Below, in pieces: positions 54,679-64,000 of a stretch of 64,000 bases of DNA (its first letter is position 1; every line of letters starts with the position of its first letter). The notes under the pieces are model-generated. The model ran no database searches. It was not told the DNA's origin and saw only the letters and a program-made list of their open reading frames with translations. The position numbers and the translations under genes were made by a program. Origin of the DNA: an uncultured Ectothiorhodospiraceae bacterium (GTDB taxonomy: Bacteria; Pseudomonadota; Gammaproteobacteria; UBA9214); NCBI GenBank assembly GCA_947259415.1, contig CAMYMI010000020.1, forward strand, positions 1 through 64,000, read 5' to 3'.

Positions 54679-54908
54679 TGCTGCGGGAGAGTGTCCGTGG
54701 TCAGGGCTGGCCTGACGGACCGCCGAAGGCGCAACACGCTCGGAAACGCTCAGGCAAAAGAACCGTAGCAGGCAGTTGACTCTGGAGAGCGGTCGCAGGA
54801 CGACCCACCGAAGGGGACAGACCCGCAGGCGACGACAGCGGGCCGACACTCTCAGGTTACCGGACAGAGGGGCGACGGTTGATGCAGATCGGCCGTCGCC
54901 CTTTTTTA
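54679..54908 (+). promoter_or_regulatory. tandem glycine riboswitch with terminator
   Basis: Aptamer 1 (about 54680-54772) shows GCGGGAGAGTGTCCG, CGCCGAAGGCGCAA and CTCAGGCAAAAGAACCG. Aptamer 2 (about 54777-54869) shows GGAGAGCGG, CACCGAAGGGG and CTCTCAGGTTACCGGACAGAG. These are the core boxes of glycine aptamers. A terminator follows, GGGCGACGG (54870-54878) / CCGTCGCCC (54893-54901) and TTTTTT, the likely expression platform. Glycine binding should allow read-through into gcvT. Confidence 0.93.
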
Positions 54909-54948
54909 TTTCTGACATCGAATGACAACAGACAAAGTGAACGGCTGA

Positions 54949-56043
54949 ATGGGAAGCAAGACACCCCTCTATGATGAACACGTGGCCGCGGGCGGCAAGC
55001 TGGTCGACTTCGCCGGCTGGGATATGCCGATCAATTACGGCTCACAGATCGAGGAGCATCACACCGTGCGCAAGGCCGCCGGCATGTTTGATGTGTCGCA
55101 CATGGTGGTGGTCGACCTGACCGGCGCGCAGGTGGGCGACTTCCTGCGTCATCTGCTGGCGAATAACGTGGACCGCCTGAAGGACAAGGGCAAGGCGCTT
55201 TACAGTTGCATGCTGAACGAGTCCGGCGGGGTCATCGATGACCTGATCGTCTACTACCTGCGGGATGATTTCTACCGCATGGTGGTTAATGCGGGGACGC
55301 GTGACAAGGATCTGGCCTGGCTGGAACAGCATGCGGGTGCCTTCTCCGTCAAGGTACAGGAGCGCCCCGAACTGGCGATGATCGCCATCCAGGGCCCCGA
55401 GGCCCGCGCGAAGGTGCTCGAGGTGCTGAATGACGAGGCCCGTGCCGTGGCGGAACCGCTCAAGCCGTTCTACGGCGCCTTTGCCGACGGCGACTGGTTC
55501 ATCGCCCGCACCGGCTACACCGGGGAGGACGGTTTCGAGATCATCCTGCCTGCCGCGGAGGCCCCTGCCTTCTGGCAGCAGCTGAAGGCCGCCGGTGTCC
55601 GGCCGACGGGGCTGGGCGCACGCGACACCCTGCGCCTCGAGGCCGGCATGAACCTGTACGGCTCCGACATGGATGAAACGACCACGCCGCTGGAGTCCGC
55701 CCTGGCCTGGACTGTGGCCTGGGACCCGCAGGACCGCGATTTCATCGGGCGCCGGGCGCTGGAACAGCAGCGTGAACAGGGTGCACGGCAGAAGCTGGTC
55801 GGCTTGCTGCTGGAGGACAAGGGGGTGCTGCGCAACCACCAGAAGGTCGTTGTCGAGAACAACGCTGAAGGCGAGATCACCAGCGGCAGTTTTTCCCCCA
55901 CGCTGCAACGCGCGATAGCCTTTGCCCGGGTCCCCAAAGAGACCGGCGAGGCCTGCCAGGTGGAGATCCGCGGCAGGCTGCTTTCGGCACGGGTGGTCAA
56001 GCCGCCGTTCGTGCGCAACGGCAAGGCGCAGATCGAACTCTAG
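54949..56043 (+). CDS. gcvT: glycine cleavage system T protein (aminomethyltransferase)
   Basis: A 364-residue folate-binding protein of the glycine cleavage complex, releasing ammonia and loading methylene-THF. Signatures are [27 protein letters not shown] and [11 protein letters not shown], and a C-terminal barrel. It is directly controlled by the upstream glycine riboswitch and is followed by gcvH 45 bases later. Confidence 0.96.
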   Translation: MGSKTPLYDEHVAAGGKLVDFAGWDMPINYGSQIEEHHTVRKAAGMFDVSHMVVVDLTGAQVGDFLRHLLANNVDRLKDKGKALYSCMLNESGGVIDDLIVYYLRDDFYRMVVNAGTRDKDLAWLEQHAGAFSVKVQERPELAMIAIQGPEARAKVLEVLNDEARAVAEPLKPFYGAFADGDWFIARTGYTGEDGFEIILPAAEAPAFWQQLKAAGVRPTGLGARDTLRLEAGMNLYGSDMDETTTPLESALAWTVAWDPQDRDFIGRRALEQQREQGARQKLVGLLLEDKGVLRNHQKVVVENNAEGEITSGSFSPTLQRAIAFARVPKETGEACQVEIRGRLLSARVVKPPFVRNGKAQIEL

Positions 56044-56088
56044 GCGGTATTCAACCAATCAAACAACCAATTCACGAGCGAGGAAGTC

Positions 56089-56484
56089 ATGAGTAACATT
56101 CCTGTTGACCTCAAGTTTGTAAAAACCCATGAATGGACCCGGCTGAACGACGATGGCTCCGTCACCGTGGGAATTTCCGACAATGCCCAGGAACAGCTGG
56201 GTGATATGGTCTTCGTCGAACTGCCCGAGGTCGGGCAGGAACTGACCGCGGATGAGGCCTGTGCCGTGGTGGAATCGGTGAAGGCGGCCTCCGATGTCTA
56301 CGCCCCGATCTCGGGCGAGGTGGTCGAGGTTAACGAAGGGCTGGCCGACAGTCCCGAAACCGTGAACCAGGACGCCTACGGCAAAGGCTGGATCTTTCGT
56401 ATGCAGCCATCCAATGCCGTGGAACTCGACGGGCTGATGGAACCCGAGGCGTACGAGACATTCCTGGCTACCGAAGCCCACTGA
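56089..56484 (+). CDS. gcvH: glycine cleavage system H protein
   Basis: A 131-residue lipoyl carrier protein. The lipoylated Lys65 is in [19 protein letters not shown]. It shuttles the aminomethyl group between P, T and L proteins. Length and motifs are standard. Confidence 0.97.
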   Translation: MSNIPVDLKFVKTHEWTRLNDDGSVTVGISDNAQEQLGDMVFVELPEVGQELTADEACAVVESVKAASDVYAPISGEVVEVNEGLADSPETVNQDAYGKGWIFRMQPSNAVELDGLMEPEAYETFLATEAH

Positions 56485-56517
56485 TAGCTTGCGAGCCTAA
56501 CCACAAGAACACGAATC

Positions 56518-57918
56518 ATGCCTTTTATACCCCATACGGATTCTGATATACGCGAAATGCTCGCGGCCATCGGTGCAGGTGATATCGAGGACCTGTTTGA
56601 TGAAATCCCGAAGAGCCTGCGTTACGGTGAATTGTCCGGCGTTCCGACAGGAATGACGGAACAGGAAATCAGCCGCCTCATGATGGAGCGTGCCGAGACC
56701 GACGGGCGCCCCCTGTGTTTCATGGGTGCCGGGGCCTATGACCATCATATCCCGGCGGCGGTATGGCAGATCACCACGCGCGGCGAGTTCTACAGTGCCT
56801 ACACCCCCTACCAGGCGGAGGCCAGCCAGGGCACGCTGCAGCTGATCTACGAATTCCAGACCATGATGGCCGGACTGACGGGCATGGATGTCTCCAATGC
56901 CTCCCTCTACGACGGTGCGTCAGCGCTGGCCGAGGCCGTGCTGATGGCGGTGCGCGGCAATCGCAAGTCCAGGTCACGCCGTGTCCTGGTGCCGACCACG
57001 GTCCATCCGCACTACCGCAGGACCACGCGCACCATCGTCGACAACCAGGGCATCGAACTGGTCGAGGTGCCCTACTGCAGCGATGGCGGCAATACCGTCC
57101 CGGACTCGCTTCGGCATTTCGAGGGCGAGGACATCACCGCAGTGGTGATCCAGCATCCAAACTTCTTCGGTATTCTGGAAGAGGTCGACGCGCTCACCGA
57201 CTGGGCGCACAGCCAGGGTGCACTGGTCATCGCGATTGCCAACCCGACTTCACTGGCGCTGTTGAAGCCGCCGGGTGCGTGGGGTGAGAACGGTGCGGAC
57301 ATTGCCTGCGGTGAAGGCCAGCCGCTTGGTGTGCCGCTGGCTGCGGGCGGACCCTACTTCGGATACATGTGCAGCAAGCAGGCACTGGTCCGGCAGATGC
57401 CGGGACGTATCGTCGGCCGCACTGTAGACCGCGACGGTCGCCACGGCTACACGCTGACCCTGCAGGCGCGTGAACAGCACATCCGCCGTTCCAAGGCGAC
57501 CTCCAATATCTGTACCAACCAGGGCTTGCTGGTGACGGCAGCGACCATCTACATGGCGTTACTTGGTGCCGAGGGTCTGGCCAGGGTCGCACACGCCTGT
57601 CATGCCAATACCCGGGCGCTGGTGGAAAAGCTGACCGAGAATGAATATGTCGAGCCGCTATTCAACCGGCCCTGTTTCCACGAGACGGCACTGCGTTTCT
57701 CGCTGCCGCTGGCTGACGTGATGCGGCCCCTGTACGCGCATAACCTGCTGCCGGGCTATGATCTGGCGCAGGATTACCCGGAACTCGGCAATGCCCTGCT
57801 GGTCTGCGCCACCGAGACCCGCACCGCGGCCGATATCGACCTGTATGCAGACCATCTGAACCGGGTGATCAGTGCCCAGACCGTGGCCGGCTGCCCGGTC
57901 AAGCCGAAGATGGCCTAG
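56518..57918 (+). CDS. gcvPA: glycine dehydrogenase (decarboxylating) subunit 1
   Basis: A 466-residue N-terminal half of the P protein in its two-gene form. It begins [15 protein letters not shown] and contains [35 protein letters not shown] and [22 protein letters not shown]. It needs GcvPB for activity. It differs from the one-piece GcvP of E. coli and Pseudomonas. GcvPB is not adjacent: tpx and a repeat lie between. Confidence 0.95.
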   Translation: MPFIPHTDSDIREMLAAIGAGDIEDLFDEIPKSLRYGELSGVPTGMTEQEISRLMMERAETDGRPLCFMGAGAYDHHIPAAVWQITTRGEFYSAYTPYQAEASQGTLQLIYEFQTMMAGLTGMDVSNASLYDGASALAEAVLMAVRGNRKSRSRRVLVPTTVHPHYRRTTRTIVDNQGIELVEVPYCSDGGNTVPDSLRHFEGEDITAVVIQHPNFFGILEEVDALTDWAHSQGALVIAIANPTSLALLKPPGAWGENGADIACGEGQPLGVPLAAGGPYFGYMCSKQALVRQMPGRIVGRTVDRDGRHGYTLTLQAREQHIRRSKATSNICTNQGLLVTAATIYMALLGAEGLARVAHACHANTRALVEKLTENEYVEPLFNRPCFHETALRFSLPLADVMRPLYAHNLLPGYDLAQDYPELGNALLVCATETRTAADIDLYADHLNRVISAQTVAGCPVKPKMA

Positions 57919-57960
57919 GTACGGAAATACAAAAATCAACCAAGAGGAGGGGATTACACC

Positions 57961-58458
57961 ATGGCAACAGTTACCCTGCACGGCGATGAGGCACACACCA
58001 ATGGAGAGCTGCCGGCGGTTGGCGGTGCCGCCCCTGACTTCCGGCTGGTGGACGGTAAGCTGAATGACATCAGCCTGGCCGACTACGAGGGCAAGAAAAA
58101 ATTGCTCAATATCGTGCCCAGCCTGGATACCCCGACCTGTGCCACTTCAACAAAGAAATTCAACGATCATGCCAAGGGTCGGGATGATGTGGTGATGCTG
58201 GTCGTTTCCGCCGACTTGCCCTTTGCCCAGGGACGCTTCTGTGGCGCGGAAGGCATCGACAACGTGGTGCCGCTTTCCATGATGCGCAGTCGCAATTTCG
58301 CCAAGGACTATGGCGTACTGATCACGGATGGCCCACTGGCCGGGATCACCGCGCGCGCGGTCGTGGTGCTCGATGAAAACAACCAGGTCGCCTATACACA
58401 GCTGGTGCCGGAAATCGCCGACGAGCCGGACTACGATGCGGCGCTGGCAGCACTGTAA
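57961..58458 (+). CDS. tpx: thiol peroxidase (Tpx), 2-Cys atypical peroxiredoxin
   Basis: A 165-residue peroxiredoxin that reduces peroxides using thioredoxin. The peroxidatic Cys60 is in [15 protein letters not shown] and the resolving Cys94 in QGRFCGAEG, spaced as in E. coli Tpx. AAGAGGAGGGG before the ATG is a very strong ribosome site. It lies between the two halves of the glycine decarboxylase, 42 bases after gcvPA, an unusual position. Confidence 0.95.
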   Translation: MATVTLHGDEAHTNGELPAVGGAAPDFRLVDGKLNDISLADYEGKKKLLNIVPSLDTPTCATSTKKFNDHAKGRDDVVMLVVSADLPFAQGRFCGAEGIDNVVPLSMMRSRNFAKDYGVLITDGPLAGITARAVVVLDENNQVAYTQLVPEIADEPDYDAALAAL

Positions 58459-58727
58459 GCGGTTACAGCAGAATTCCGGAGAAGGGCATCCCCCTTCCTT
58501 CGGGAGGTGTTGTAAATCAAGAAAACCCCTTCTCCTTTATGTCCGTTTTTTGGGCGCCCCGGGAGAAGGCTGGGATGAGGGGGTATTAATTCAGGCAGTT
58601 ATCCTGTTTGATCCCCTCACCCTAACCCTCTCCCGGAGGGAGAGGGAACTTTTACGAAACCCTCCTCAGGGGGTTGGTTAGTAATGTGCGCTGTACGCAC
58701 CCTTTGGAAACGAAAGGTTTACATGCA
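58459..58727. repeat. repeat-containing spacer between tpx and gcvPB
   Basis: 58471-58575 holds GGAGAAGG / CCTTCTCC inverted segments. 58595-58648 holds CCCCTCACCCTAACCCTCTC then GGAGGGAGAGGG, matching 53113-53167 over about 55 bases. The whole looks like an inserted repeat array inside the gcv operon. AAAGG precedes the gcvPB ATG at 58728. Confidence 0.7.
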
Positions 58728-60182
58728 ATGCTGATTTTTGAACAATCCCGCCAGGGCCGGCGCGCCCAGGCCCAGGCACCGGCACTCGCTGACGAATCAG
58801 CCGATATCCCGGATAACCTGCTGCGTACGGAACCGCCGAAGATGCCCGAGGTGTCAGAGATGCAGGCAGTGCGCCACTACACCCGGCTGTCGCAAAAGAA
58901 CTTCTCCATTGACACTCAGTTCTATCCCTTGGGTTCCTGCACCATGAAATACAACCCGCGCGCCTGCAATTCACTGGCCATGCTGCCCGGATTCCTGGCG
59001 CGCCACCCGTATGCGCCGGAGGCGATGGGGCAGGGATTTCTCGCCTGCATGTACGAGCTGCAGGAGATGCTCAAGGAAGTGACCGGGATGCCCGCAGTCT
59101 CGCTGACACCGGCGGCCGGTGCCCAGGGCGAGTTCACCGGTGTGGCAATGATCCGCGCCTACCATGATGCCCGCGGCGACACCGGGCGTTCGGAAATCCT
59201 GGTACCGGATGCCGCGCACGGGACCAATCCGGCAACGGCTACCATGTGCGGCTACAAGGTGCGTGAGATTCCCACCGACAGGCAGGGCGACGTTGATCTG
59301 GCTGCGCTCAGGGAAGTAGTCGGGTCCGGGACGGCCGGCATCATGCTGACCAACCCGTCCACTCTGGGTGTGTTTGAGCGCAGGATCGAGGAGATCGCTG
59401 CCGTGATCCACGAGGCCGGCGGCCTGCTGTACTACGACGGAGCCAATCTCAACGCTATCCTTGGCAAGGTGCGCCCCGGCGACATGGGCTTCGACGTTAT
59501 TCACATGAACCTGCACAAGACTTTCTCCACACCACATGGCGGTGGCGGGCCCGGAGCCGGGCCCGTCGGTGTCAGCGAGCGCCTGGAGCCCTTTCTGCCA
59601 TTGCCGATCGTCGGCTATGACGGTGACGAGTATTACTGGATCACCGAAGAGGTACGCCCGCAGAGCATCGGCCGCCTGTCGGCCTTCATGGGCAATGCCG
59701 GCGTGCTGATGCGCGCCTATATATACGCACGCATGCTGGGACATGAAGGTATGCACCGCGTGGCTAACTTCGCAACCCTGAATGCCAACTACCTGATGGC
59801 CAGGCTGGCGCAAGCGGGCTTTGACCTGGCGTTCCCGGAGCGGCGCGCCACCCATGAATTCATCGTGACGCTCAAGCGCCAGCAGAAGGAACTGGGCATC
59901 ACCGCCATGGACTTCGCCAAACGCCTGCTGGACTATAATATGCATGCGCCGACGACCTACTTTCCCCTGCTGGTGCCCGAGTGTCTGCTGATCGAGCCGA
60001 CCGAGACCGAGAGCAAGGAAGACCTGGACGCCTTCGTGGATGCCATGGTGCAGATCCAGAAGGAGGCGGAGACCAGCCCCGAACTGCTCAAAGAGGCCCC
60101 GCACACCCAGCCGGTGCGCCGGCTGGACGAGGTGCGCGCCGCGAAGCAGCTGGATCTGGTCTGGTCGGGTACAGTCGCCTAG
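58728..60182 (+). CDS. gcvPB: glycine dehydrogenase (decarboxylating) subunit 2
   Basis: A 484-residue C-terminal half of the P protein, carrying the PLP lysine in [20 protein letters not shown]. Other traits are [29 protein letters not shown] and [11 protein letters not shown] 58728 ([13 protein letters not shown]) is the family start; an upstream ATG at 58674 lies in repeat DNA. Normal for the two-subunit form. Confidence 0.95.
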   Translation: MLIFEQSRQGRRAQAQAPALADESADIPDNLLRTEPPKMPEVSEMQAVRHYTRLSQKNFSIDTQFYPLGSCTMKYNPRACNSLAMLPGFLARHPYAPEAMGQGFLACMYELQEMLKEVTGMPAVSLTPAAGAQGEFTGVAMIRAYHDARGDTGRSEILVPDAAHGTNPATATMCGYKVREIPTDRQGDVDLAALREVVGSGTAGIMLTNPSTLGVFERRIEEIAAVIHEAGGLLYYDGANLNAILGKVRPGDMGFDVIHMNLHKTFSTPHGGGGPGAGPVGVSERLEPFLPLPIVGYDGDEYYWITEEVRPQSIGRLSAFMGNAGVLMRAYIYARMLGHEGMHRVANFATLNANYLMARLAQAGFDLAFPERRATHEFIVTLKRQQKELGITAMDFAKRLLDYNMHAPTTYFPLLVPECLLIEPTETESKEDLDAFVDAMVQIQKEAETSPELLKEAPHTQPVRRLDEVRAAKQLDLVWSGTVA

Positions 60183-60245
60183 AGCCGCTGCGGCATGGGT
60201 TGTGGTCAACACTCCACTTGATGGGCCCGGCTAAATACCAGGTGT

Positions 60246-60617
60246 ATGGCTAGCGAGTCCAACAACACCGGTCTGCAGCGCCTGCTCAGGGCAACCGTCT
60301 ATTCATGGCAGGGCCTGGCGGCCGCCTTCCGGAATGAGGCGGCCTTTCGCCAGGAAGTCGCACTCAGTTTGATCGTGATACCGCTGGCCCTGTGGCTGGG
60401 CGACAGTGGCACCGAGCGTGCGCTGCTGGTCATGGTCTGGGTACTGGTTCTGGTCGTCGAACTGCTCAACTCGGCGATCGAGGCAGCGGTCGACCGGATC
60501 GGTGCCGAACGCCATGCACTGGCGGGACGTGCCAAGGATATCGGCTCGGCAGCCGTCCTGGTGGCACTGGTGAATGCCGGTCTGGTCTGGCTGCTGATGC
60601 TGGTCGACTGGATCTAG
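60246..60617 (+). CDS. dgkA: diacylglycerol kinase
   Basis: A 123-residue small inner-membrane kinase with three helices that recycles diacylglycerol to phosphatidic acid. The active-site stretch ELLNSAIEAAVDRIG and RAKDIGSAAVLVAL is intact. Length equals the E. coli protein within one residue. Confidence 0.94.
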   Translation: MASESNNTGLQRLLRATVYSWQGLAAAFRNEAAFRQEVALSLIVIPLALWLGDSGTERALLVMVWVLVLVVELLNSAIEAAVDRIGAERHALAGRAKDIGSAAVLVALVNAGLVWLLMLVDWI

Positions 60618-60694
60618 TTGTCGGCAAGCCATTTTGCGGGCAGTGCGCCTGCGGGTGGTCGATAATAGTTAGAATACGCCAAGGGGTAGTCAAG

Positions 60695-61630
60695 ATGTCA
60701 GCACTGATCTGTGGTTCCTTCGCTTATGACACCATCATGTTGTTCAAGGACAGGTTTAAAAACCATATCCTGCCCGACAAGGTGCATATCCTCAACGTGG
60801 CATTCCATGTGCCGGAGATGCGCCGCGAGTTCGGCGGTTGTGCCGGTAATATCGCCTACAACCTCAAGCTGCTCGGGGGTGATGCCGTACCGATGGGTAC
60901 GGTGGGCTCCGACTTCGGCCCCTATGCCGAGTGGCTGGACTATATCGGTATCAACCGCCGGCATGTCACCGAGCTGAGCGAGACTTATACCGCCCAGGCG
61001 TTTATCACCACCGACATGGACGACAACCAGATAACCGCCTTCCACCCCGGTGCCATGGACGGTTCCCATTTCAACAGTGTTGCAGACACCAGTGGTGTCA
61101 CCCTTGGCATGGTGTCGCCCGATGGCCGGCAGGGGATGCTGGATCACGCGGAGCAGTTTGTCGAGGCCGGTATTCCTTTTGTGTTCGACCCGGGACAGGG
61201 CCTGCCATTGTTTGGCGGCGAGGAACTCAAGGATTTTATCGAAAAGGCCACCTGGGTGTGCGTCAATGACTATGAGTCGCAGCTGCTGCAGGAGCGCACC
61301 GGCATGTCACCGCATGAAATCTCGGAACAGGTCGAGGCGCTCATCGTGACACGGGGTGGCAAGGGCTCATATTTCTACACAGAGAAAGAGCGTATCGATA
61401 TTCCGGCCGCCAGGGCGGGCGAACTGATTGACCCGACCGGATGCGGTGACGCCTACCGCGGCGGGTTGCTTTACGGCCTGATGAACAACCTCGGCTGGGA
61501 GACGACCGGCCGCATCGCCGCACTCATGGGAGCGATCAAGATCGAGCATCACGGCACGCAGAACCACTCCTTCGACGCGGACGAATTCAGGCTGCGCTAC
61601 CGCGAGAGCTTCGGGTCGGACCTGATGTGA
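60695..61630 (+). CDS. PfkB-family carbohydrate/nucleoside kinase (adenosine kinase-like)
   Basis: A 311-residue ribokinase-fold kinase. The N-terminal MSALICGSFAYDTIMLF and REFGGCAGNIAYNLKLLG bind the substrate, and the catalytic motif DPTGCGDAYRGGLLYGL has Cys instead of the common Ala in GAGD. This subgroup is often labelled adenosine kinase-like in gammaproteobacteria, but the substrate is uncertain. ATG 60695 is the proper start; the frame is open upstream through dgkA. It is the second PfkB kinase of the window. Confidence 0.88.
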   Translation: MSALICGSFAYDTIMLFKDRFKNHILPDKVHILNVAFHVPEMRREFGGCAGNIAYNLKLLGGDAVPMGTVGSDFGPYAEWLDYIGINRRHVTELSETYTAQAFITTDMDDNQITAFHPGAMDGSHFNSVADTSGVTLGMVSPDGRQGMLDHAEQFVEAGIPFVFDPGQGLPLFGGEELKDFIEKATWVCVNDYESQLLQERTGMSPHEISEQVEALIVTRGGKGSYFYTEKERIDIPAARAGELIDPTGCGDAYRGGLLYGLMNNLGWETTGRIAALMGAIKIEHHGTQNHSFDADEFRLRYRESFGSDLM

Positions 61631-61799
61631 CCCGATTGCCACTAGCGGACGGGGGTGACTGAGGGACAGTCCTGCTGTTGCCCTGTTCACCTGCAGCTGC
61701 ACGTGCGCGTGCGTGGCCCCGCAGGAACCTCCTGCCCCATGGGCTACACTCATAGGCATGACAGCGAAGCGCGTCATAGCTATACCCTGCAGGGACTCA

Positions 61800-62213
61800 A
61801 TGCGCGGGAGACCGGGGGCCTGGTTTTTCCGCGGGCTGTCTGTTGCCGTCCTGGCCCTGCTGGTTGCCGGCGGGGCGGGGGGGCACGAGGTCGAGAAGGC
61901 GGTATTCCTGGTGATGGAGGAAGATCGCGTGGTTGCCAGCAATGCCCAGACCGGGCAGTTCTTCGAACTGGATCTCAAGGCCAAGGAGGAGGTCCTGGAA
62001 CAGATCGTCGCCAATGGAGCGGCCGTTGTGGTCACCAACCAGCGCTTCGCCGGTATCGGTGCCTTCTCGGGTGGCTGGCGCAGCCTGCGCCGGATGGCGG
62101 GCGAGGAATTCAAGAGTGCCGAGGCCCAGGACTATGCAGCCCTTGTAATAACCTCGAACCGCATTATCAGCTTCAGCGGGCGCAATGGAAGCTGGTCGCA
62201 TACCACGCGGTGA
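61800..62213 (+). CDS. exported protein of unknown function
   Basis: A 137-residue protein with a signal peptide (about residues 1-27: basic start, then FRGLSVAVLALLVAGGAGG). A small periplasmic domain follows, with VVTNQRFAGIGAFSGGWRS and YAALVITSNRIISFSGRNG, which looks like a beta-propeller-like fragment or beta sandwich. No cysteines follow the signal. ATG 61800 places the signal at the start; ATG 61758 and 61713 are possible. AGGGA is the ribosome site. No family recognised. Confidence 0.65.
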   Translation: MRGRPGAWFFRGLSVAVLALLVAGGAGGHEVEKAVFLVMEEDRVVASNAQTGQFFELDLKAKEEVLEQIVANGAAVVVTNQRFAGIGAFSGGWRSLRRMAGEEFKSAEAQDYAALVITSNRIISFSGRNGSWSHTTR

Positions 62214-62278
62214 ATGCCATCCCCACTGCGCCAGGACCTGCTGCCTGAACCTCAGTCATCCCGTCGCGGTGGCGCTTT

Positions 62279-64000
62279 ATGACGGCAAATGAAGCAATAG
62301 AACAGAGCCTGCAGGAACGCGGCGCAACTCTGCTCGAACGTGCGAGGCAGTCCCGTACGGATGAGCGGGAGACCTGGCTGGATGCGCTTATTGCCCGCAC
62401 CCTCCAGGACCGGGACTTTCGTGTACAGGCGCTTCGCTTTATCGATGTCCTGCCGGCCCTCAGGGATGATGCCGAGCTGGTAGCCCATCTGCAGGAATAT
62501 TTCGGGCAGGTGGAGCTGCCCTGGCCCGGTTTCAGTCACTGGGGCCTCAGGCACAGCGGCACACCCTGGGCCGTGCATGTTGCCGCACCGCTGGTACGAG
62601 TCACCTTGCGGGGGCTGTCACGCCGCTTCATGGGCGGGCGCAACGTTGACCAGGCTTTGCAGACCGTCCGGCGTGTGCAGGCCGATGGCATGGATTTCAG
62701 CCTCGACCTCCTGGGCGAGGCCGTGATCAGCGAATCCGAGGCCCGGCGCTACCAGGCGGCCTACCTGGCCCTGCTGGAGGGGCTTGCTGACTCCGGCCTG
62801 CAGCGCGTTGCCGGTTCTCCGCCAGATACCGAGGCGGGTTCTTCCACGCCTGCCATCAACATCTCGCTAAAACTATCTTCGCTGTATTCACAGATCAACA
62901 GCGCCGACCCCGATGGTAGCGTGCAGGCCATCGCGGAACGCCTGCGGCCCATTCTCAGGGCAGCACGCGACAACCATGCGTTCGTTACCATCGACATGGA
63001 GCAGTATGAGTTCAAACATATCGTGCTGCAGTGCTTCCAGGAGGTTCTCAACGAGTCCGATTTCAGGGACTGGCCGCATGTGGGCATAGCCATACAGGCC
63101 TATCTCACCGAAAGCCGCGCTGACCTCGAACAGCTGGTCGGTTGGGCAGAACAGCGCGCTGTGCCGGTTACCATACGTCTGGTACGCGGGGCCTACTGGG
63201 ACTATGAAACCGTCATCGCCCGTCAGCACGAGTGGCACCCGCCGGTCTGGCAGGGCAAGGCCAGGACCGACGCCTGCTTCGAGTCCTGTCTGGAATTTCT
63301 GCTGGCCCGTTCCCCGGTCGTGGAAACCGCGGTGGCAACGCATAACCCACGCAGTATGGCCTGTGCAATGGCGCTGGCGGAAAAGCACGGGCTCGGTACG
63401 CGCCAGTTCGAGTTCCAGATGCTGTACGGCATGGCGGATGAGTTCAAGCGGGCTCTGGTCGGGATGGGCTATCGTTTGCGTGTCTATGTGCCCTTTGGTG
63501 AAACACTTCCCGGCATGTCCTATCTCGTACGCCGCCTGCTTGAAAACAGTTCCGGACAGACTTTGCTGGATTCCGGCCTGTCGCGTTCTGCTGCAGGCCA
63601 GGAAAGCCTGGACAAACCTGACCCCGGGGCAATCATCGAAACAGCTGACAACGTTCAGCGCTTTCACAACACGCCGCCACACCGCTTCACGGAGGCCGGT
63701 GAACGCGCGTCATTGGCACGTGCCATCGAGACAGTCAGGGAACAGCTCGGTCGGGATTATCCCCTGCAGATAGGCGGGCAGCCGGTTGAGAGCGAACTCA
63801 TGATTCGTTCGCTCAACCCGGCCAGGCCCGATGAAGTGGTCGGCCATGTCGCCGCGGCCACCTGTGACCAGGCGGACCAGGCACTTGCCACTGCCGGGGC
63901 CGCGTATCCGGCATGGAGCCGTTTGCCTGCCCGGGAACGCGCCCGTTATCTGAGAAGGGCTGCGGAACTGCTTCGTGAACAGCGTGATATCTTCTCGGCC
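62279..64000 (+). CDS. putA: bifunctional proline dehydrogenase / P5C dehydrogenase (PutA), 5' part
   Basis: 574 codons open to the right edge. Starting at ATG 62279 (MTANEAIEQSLQERG) there is an N-terminal arm domain, then the FAD proline dehydrogenase barrel (about residues 180-470). The barrel has FVTIDMEQYEFKHIVL, RLVRGAYWDYETVIARQH and EFQMLYGMADEFK. From about residue 490 the aldehyde dehydrogenase part begins (LQIGGQPVESE and PARPDEVVG). There is no ribbon-helix-helix DNA-binding domain before the arm, so it is not the autorepressor form of E. coli. The 3' part lies outside the window. Confidence 0.93.
   Translation, partial: MTANEAIEQSLQERGATLLERARQSRTDERETWLDALIARTLQDRDFRVQALRFIDVLPALRDDAELVAHLQEYFGQVELPWPGFSHWGLRHSGTPWAVHVAAPLVRVTLRGLSRRFMGGRNVDQALQTVRRVQADGMDFSLDLLGEAVISESEARRYQAAYLALLEGLADSGLQRVAGSPPDTEAGSSTPAINISLKLSSLYSQINSADPDGSVQAIAERLRPILRAARDNHAFVTIDMEQYEFKHIVLQCFQEVLNESDFRDWPHVGIAIQAYLTESRADLEQLVGWAEQRAVPVTIRLVRGAYWDYETVIARQHEWHPPVWQGKARTDACFESCLEFLLARSPVVETAVATHNPRSMACAMALAEKHGLGTRQFEFQMLYGMADEFKRALVGMGYRLRVYVPFGETLPGMSYLVRRLLENSSGQTLLDSGLSRSAAGQESLDKPDPGAIIETADNVQRFHNTPPHRFTEAGERASLARAIETVREQLGRDYPLQIGGQPVESELMIRSLNPARPDEVVGHVAAATCDQADQALATAGAAYPAWSRLPARERARYLRRAAELLREQRDIFSA

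Overview
The window looks like a chromosomal segment of a GC-rich gammaproteobacterium, probably a free-living respiratory relative of the purple sulfur / sulfur-oxidising lineages (Chromatiales-like). That placement is inference. It rests on core gene order shared with Pseudomonas and E. coli (rpe-gph-trpE-trpG-trpD-trpC, crp-osmC-speD-coq7, rplM-rpsI, rpiA/ilvA, zapA-6S RNA-fau, ygfB-pepP-ubiH-ubiI-gcvTHP), a cbb3 oxidase, a split B12-dependent ribonucleotide reductase and a periplasmic sulfur-type molybdoenzyme operon. No phage, plasmid, CRISPR array or intact insertion sequence was seen.

Layout. 1-5.8 kb: cbb3 oxidase ccoNOQP with ccoG, a fixH-like gene and a TauE/SafE-like ccoH-type gene. 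5.8-9.1 kb: split class II ribonucleotide reductase (nrdJa, nrdJb) behind two NrdR boxes. 9.2-15 kb: a small unknown gene, gspA/gspB-like secretion genes, slyD, hspQ, a TerB-like gene, an HU-like gene and an NTF2-fold gene. 15.3-23 kb: a 1610-residue protein combining two cNMP-binding domains, a rhodanese, a huge coiled coil, one membrane span and a formylglycine-enzyme-fold domain, followed by a four-gene block (PfkB kinase, Rieske protein, ABC ATPase, ABC-2 permease). 24-32.9 kb: rpe, gph, trpEGDC, crp/vfr, osmC, speD, coq7 and a thioredoxin-like ferredoxin. 33-34.3 kb: rplM, rpsI, tRNA-Gln. 34.4-40.1 kb: a PsrA/PhsA-type molybdoenzyme operon with TorD chaperone, YeeE/YedE transporter and a c-type cytochrome, behind an FNR-type site. 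40.8-46.1 kb: porin, WD40 lipoprotein, rpiA, ilvA. 46.2-54.5 kb: a lysine-rich H1-like protein, an EVE-domain protein, fau, a 6S RNA locus, zapA with a coiled-coil partner, ygfB, pepP and two ubiquinone hydroxylases. 54.6-60.2 kb: tandem glycine riboswitch and gcvT-gcvH-gcvPA-tpx-gcvPB. 60.2-64 kb: dgkA, an adenosine-kinase-like protein, an exported unknown protein and the 5' part of putA.

The most unusual items are the five-part fusion protein at 15.3-20.2 kb and the kinase/Rieske/ABC block behind it. There are also three loci that look internally deleted: trpG lacks about 20 residues in frame, the membrane subunit of the molybdoenzyme is reduced to 75 codons in frame, and the 6S RNA has no recognisable 5' half. 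They may be real lesions or assembly collapse, so reads should be checked. Intergenic regions carry at least five families of dispersed non-coding repeats.
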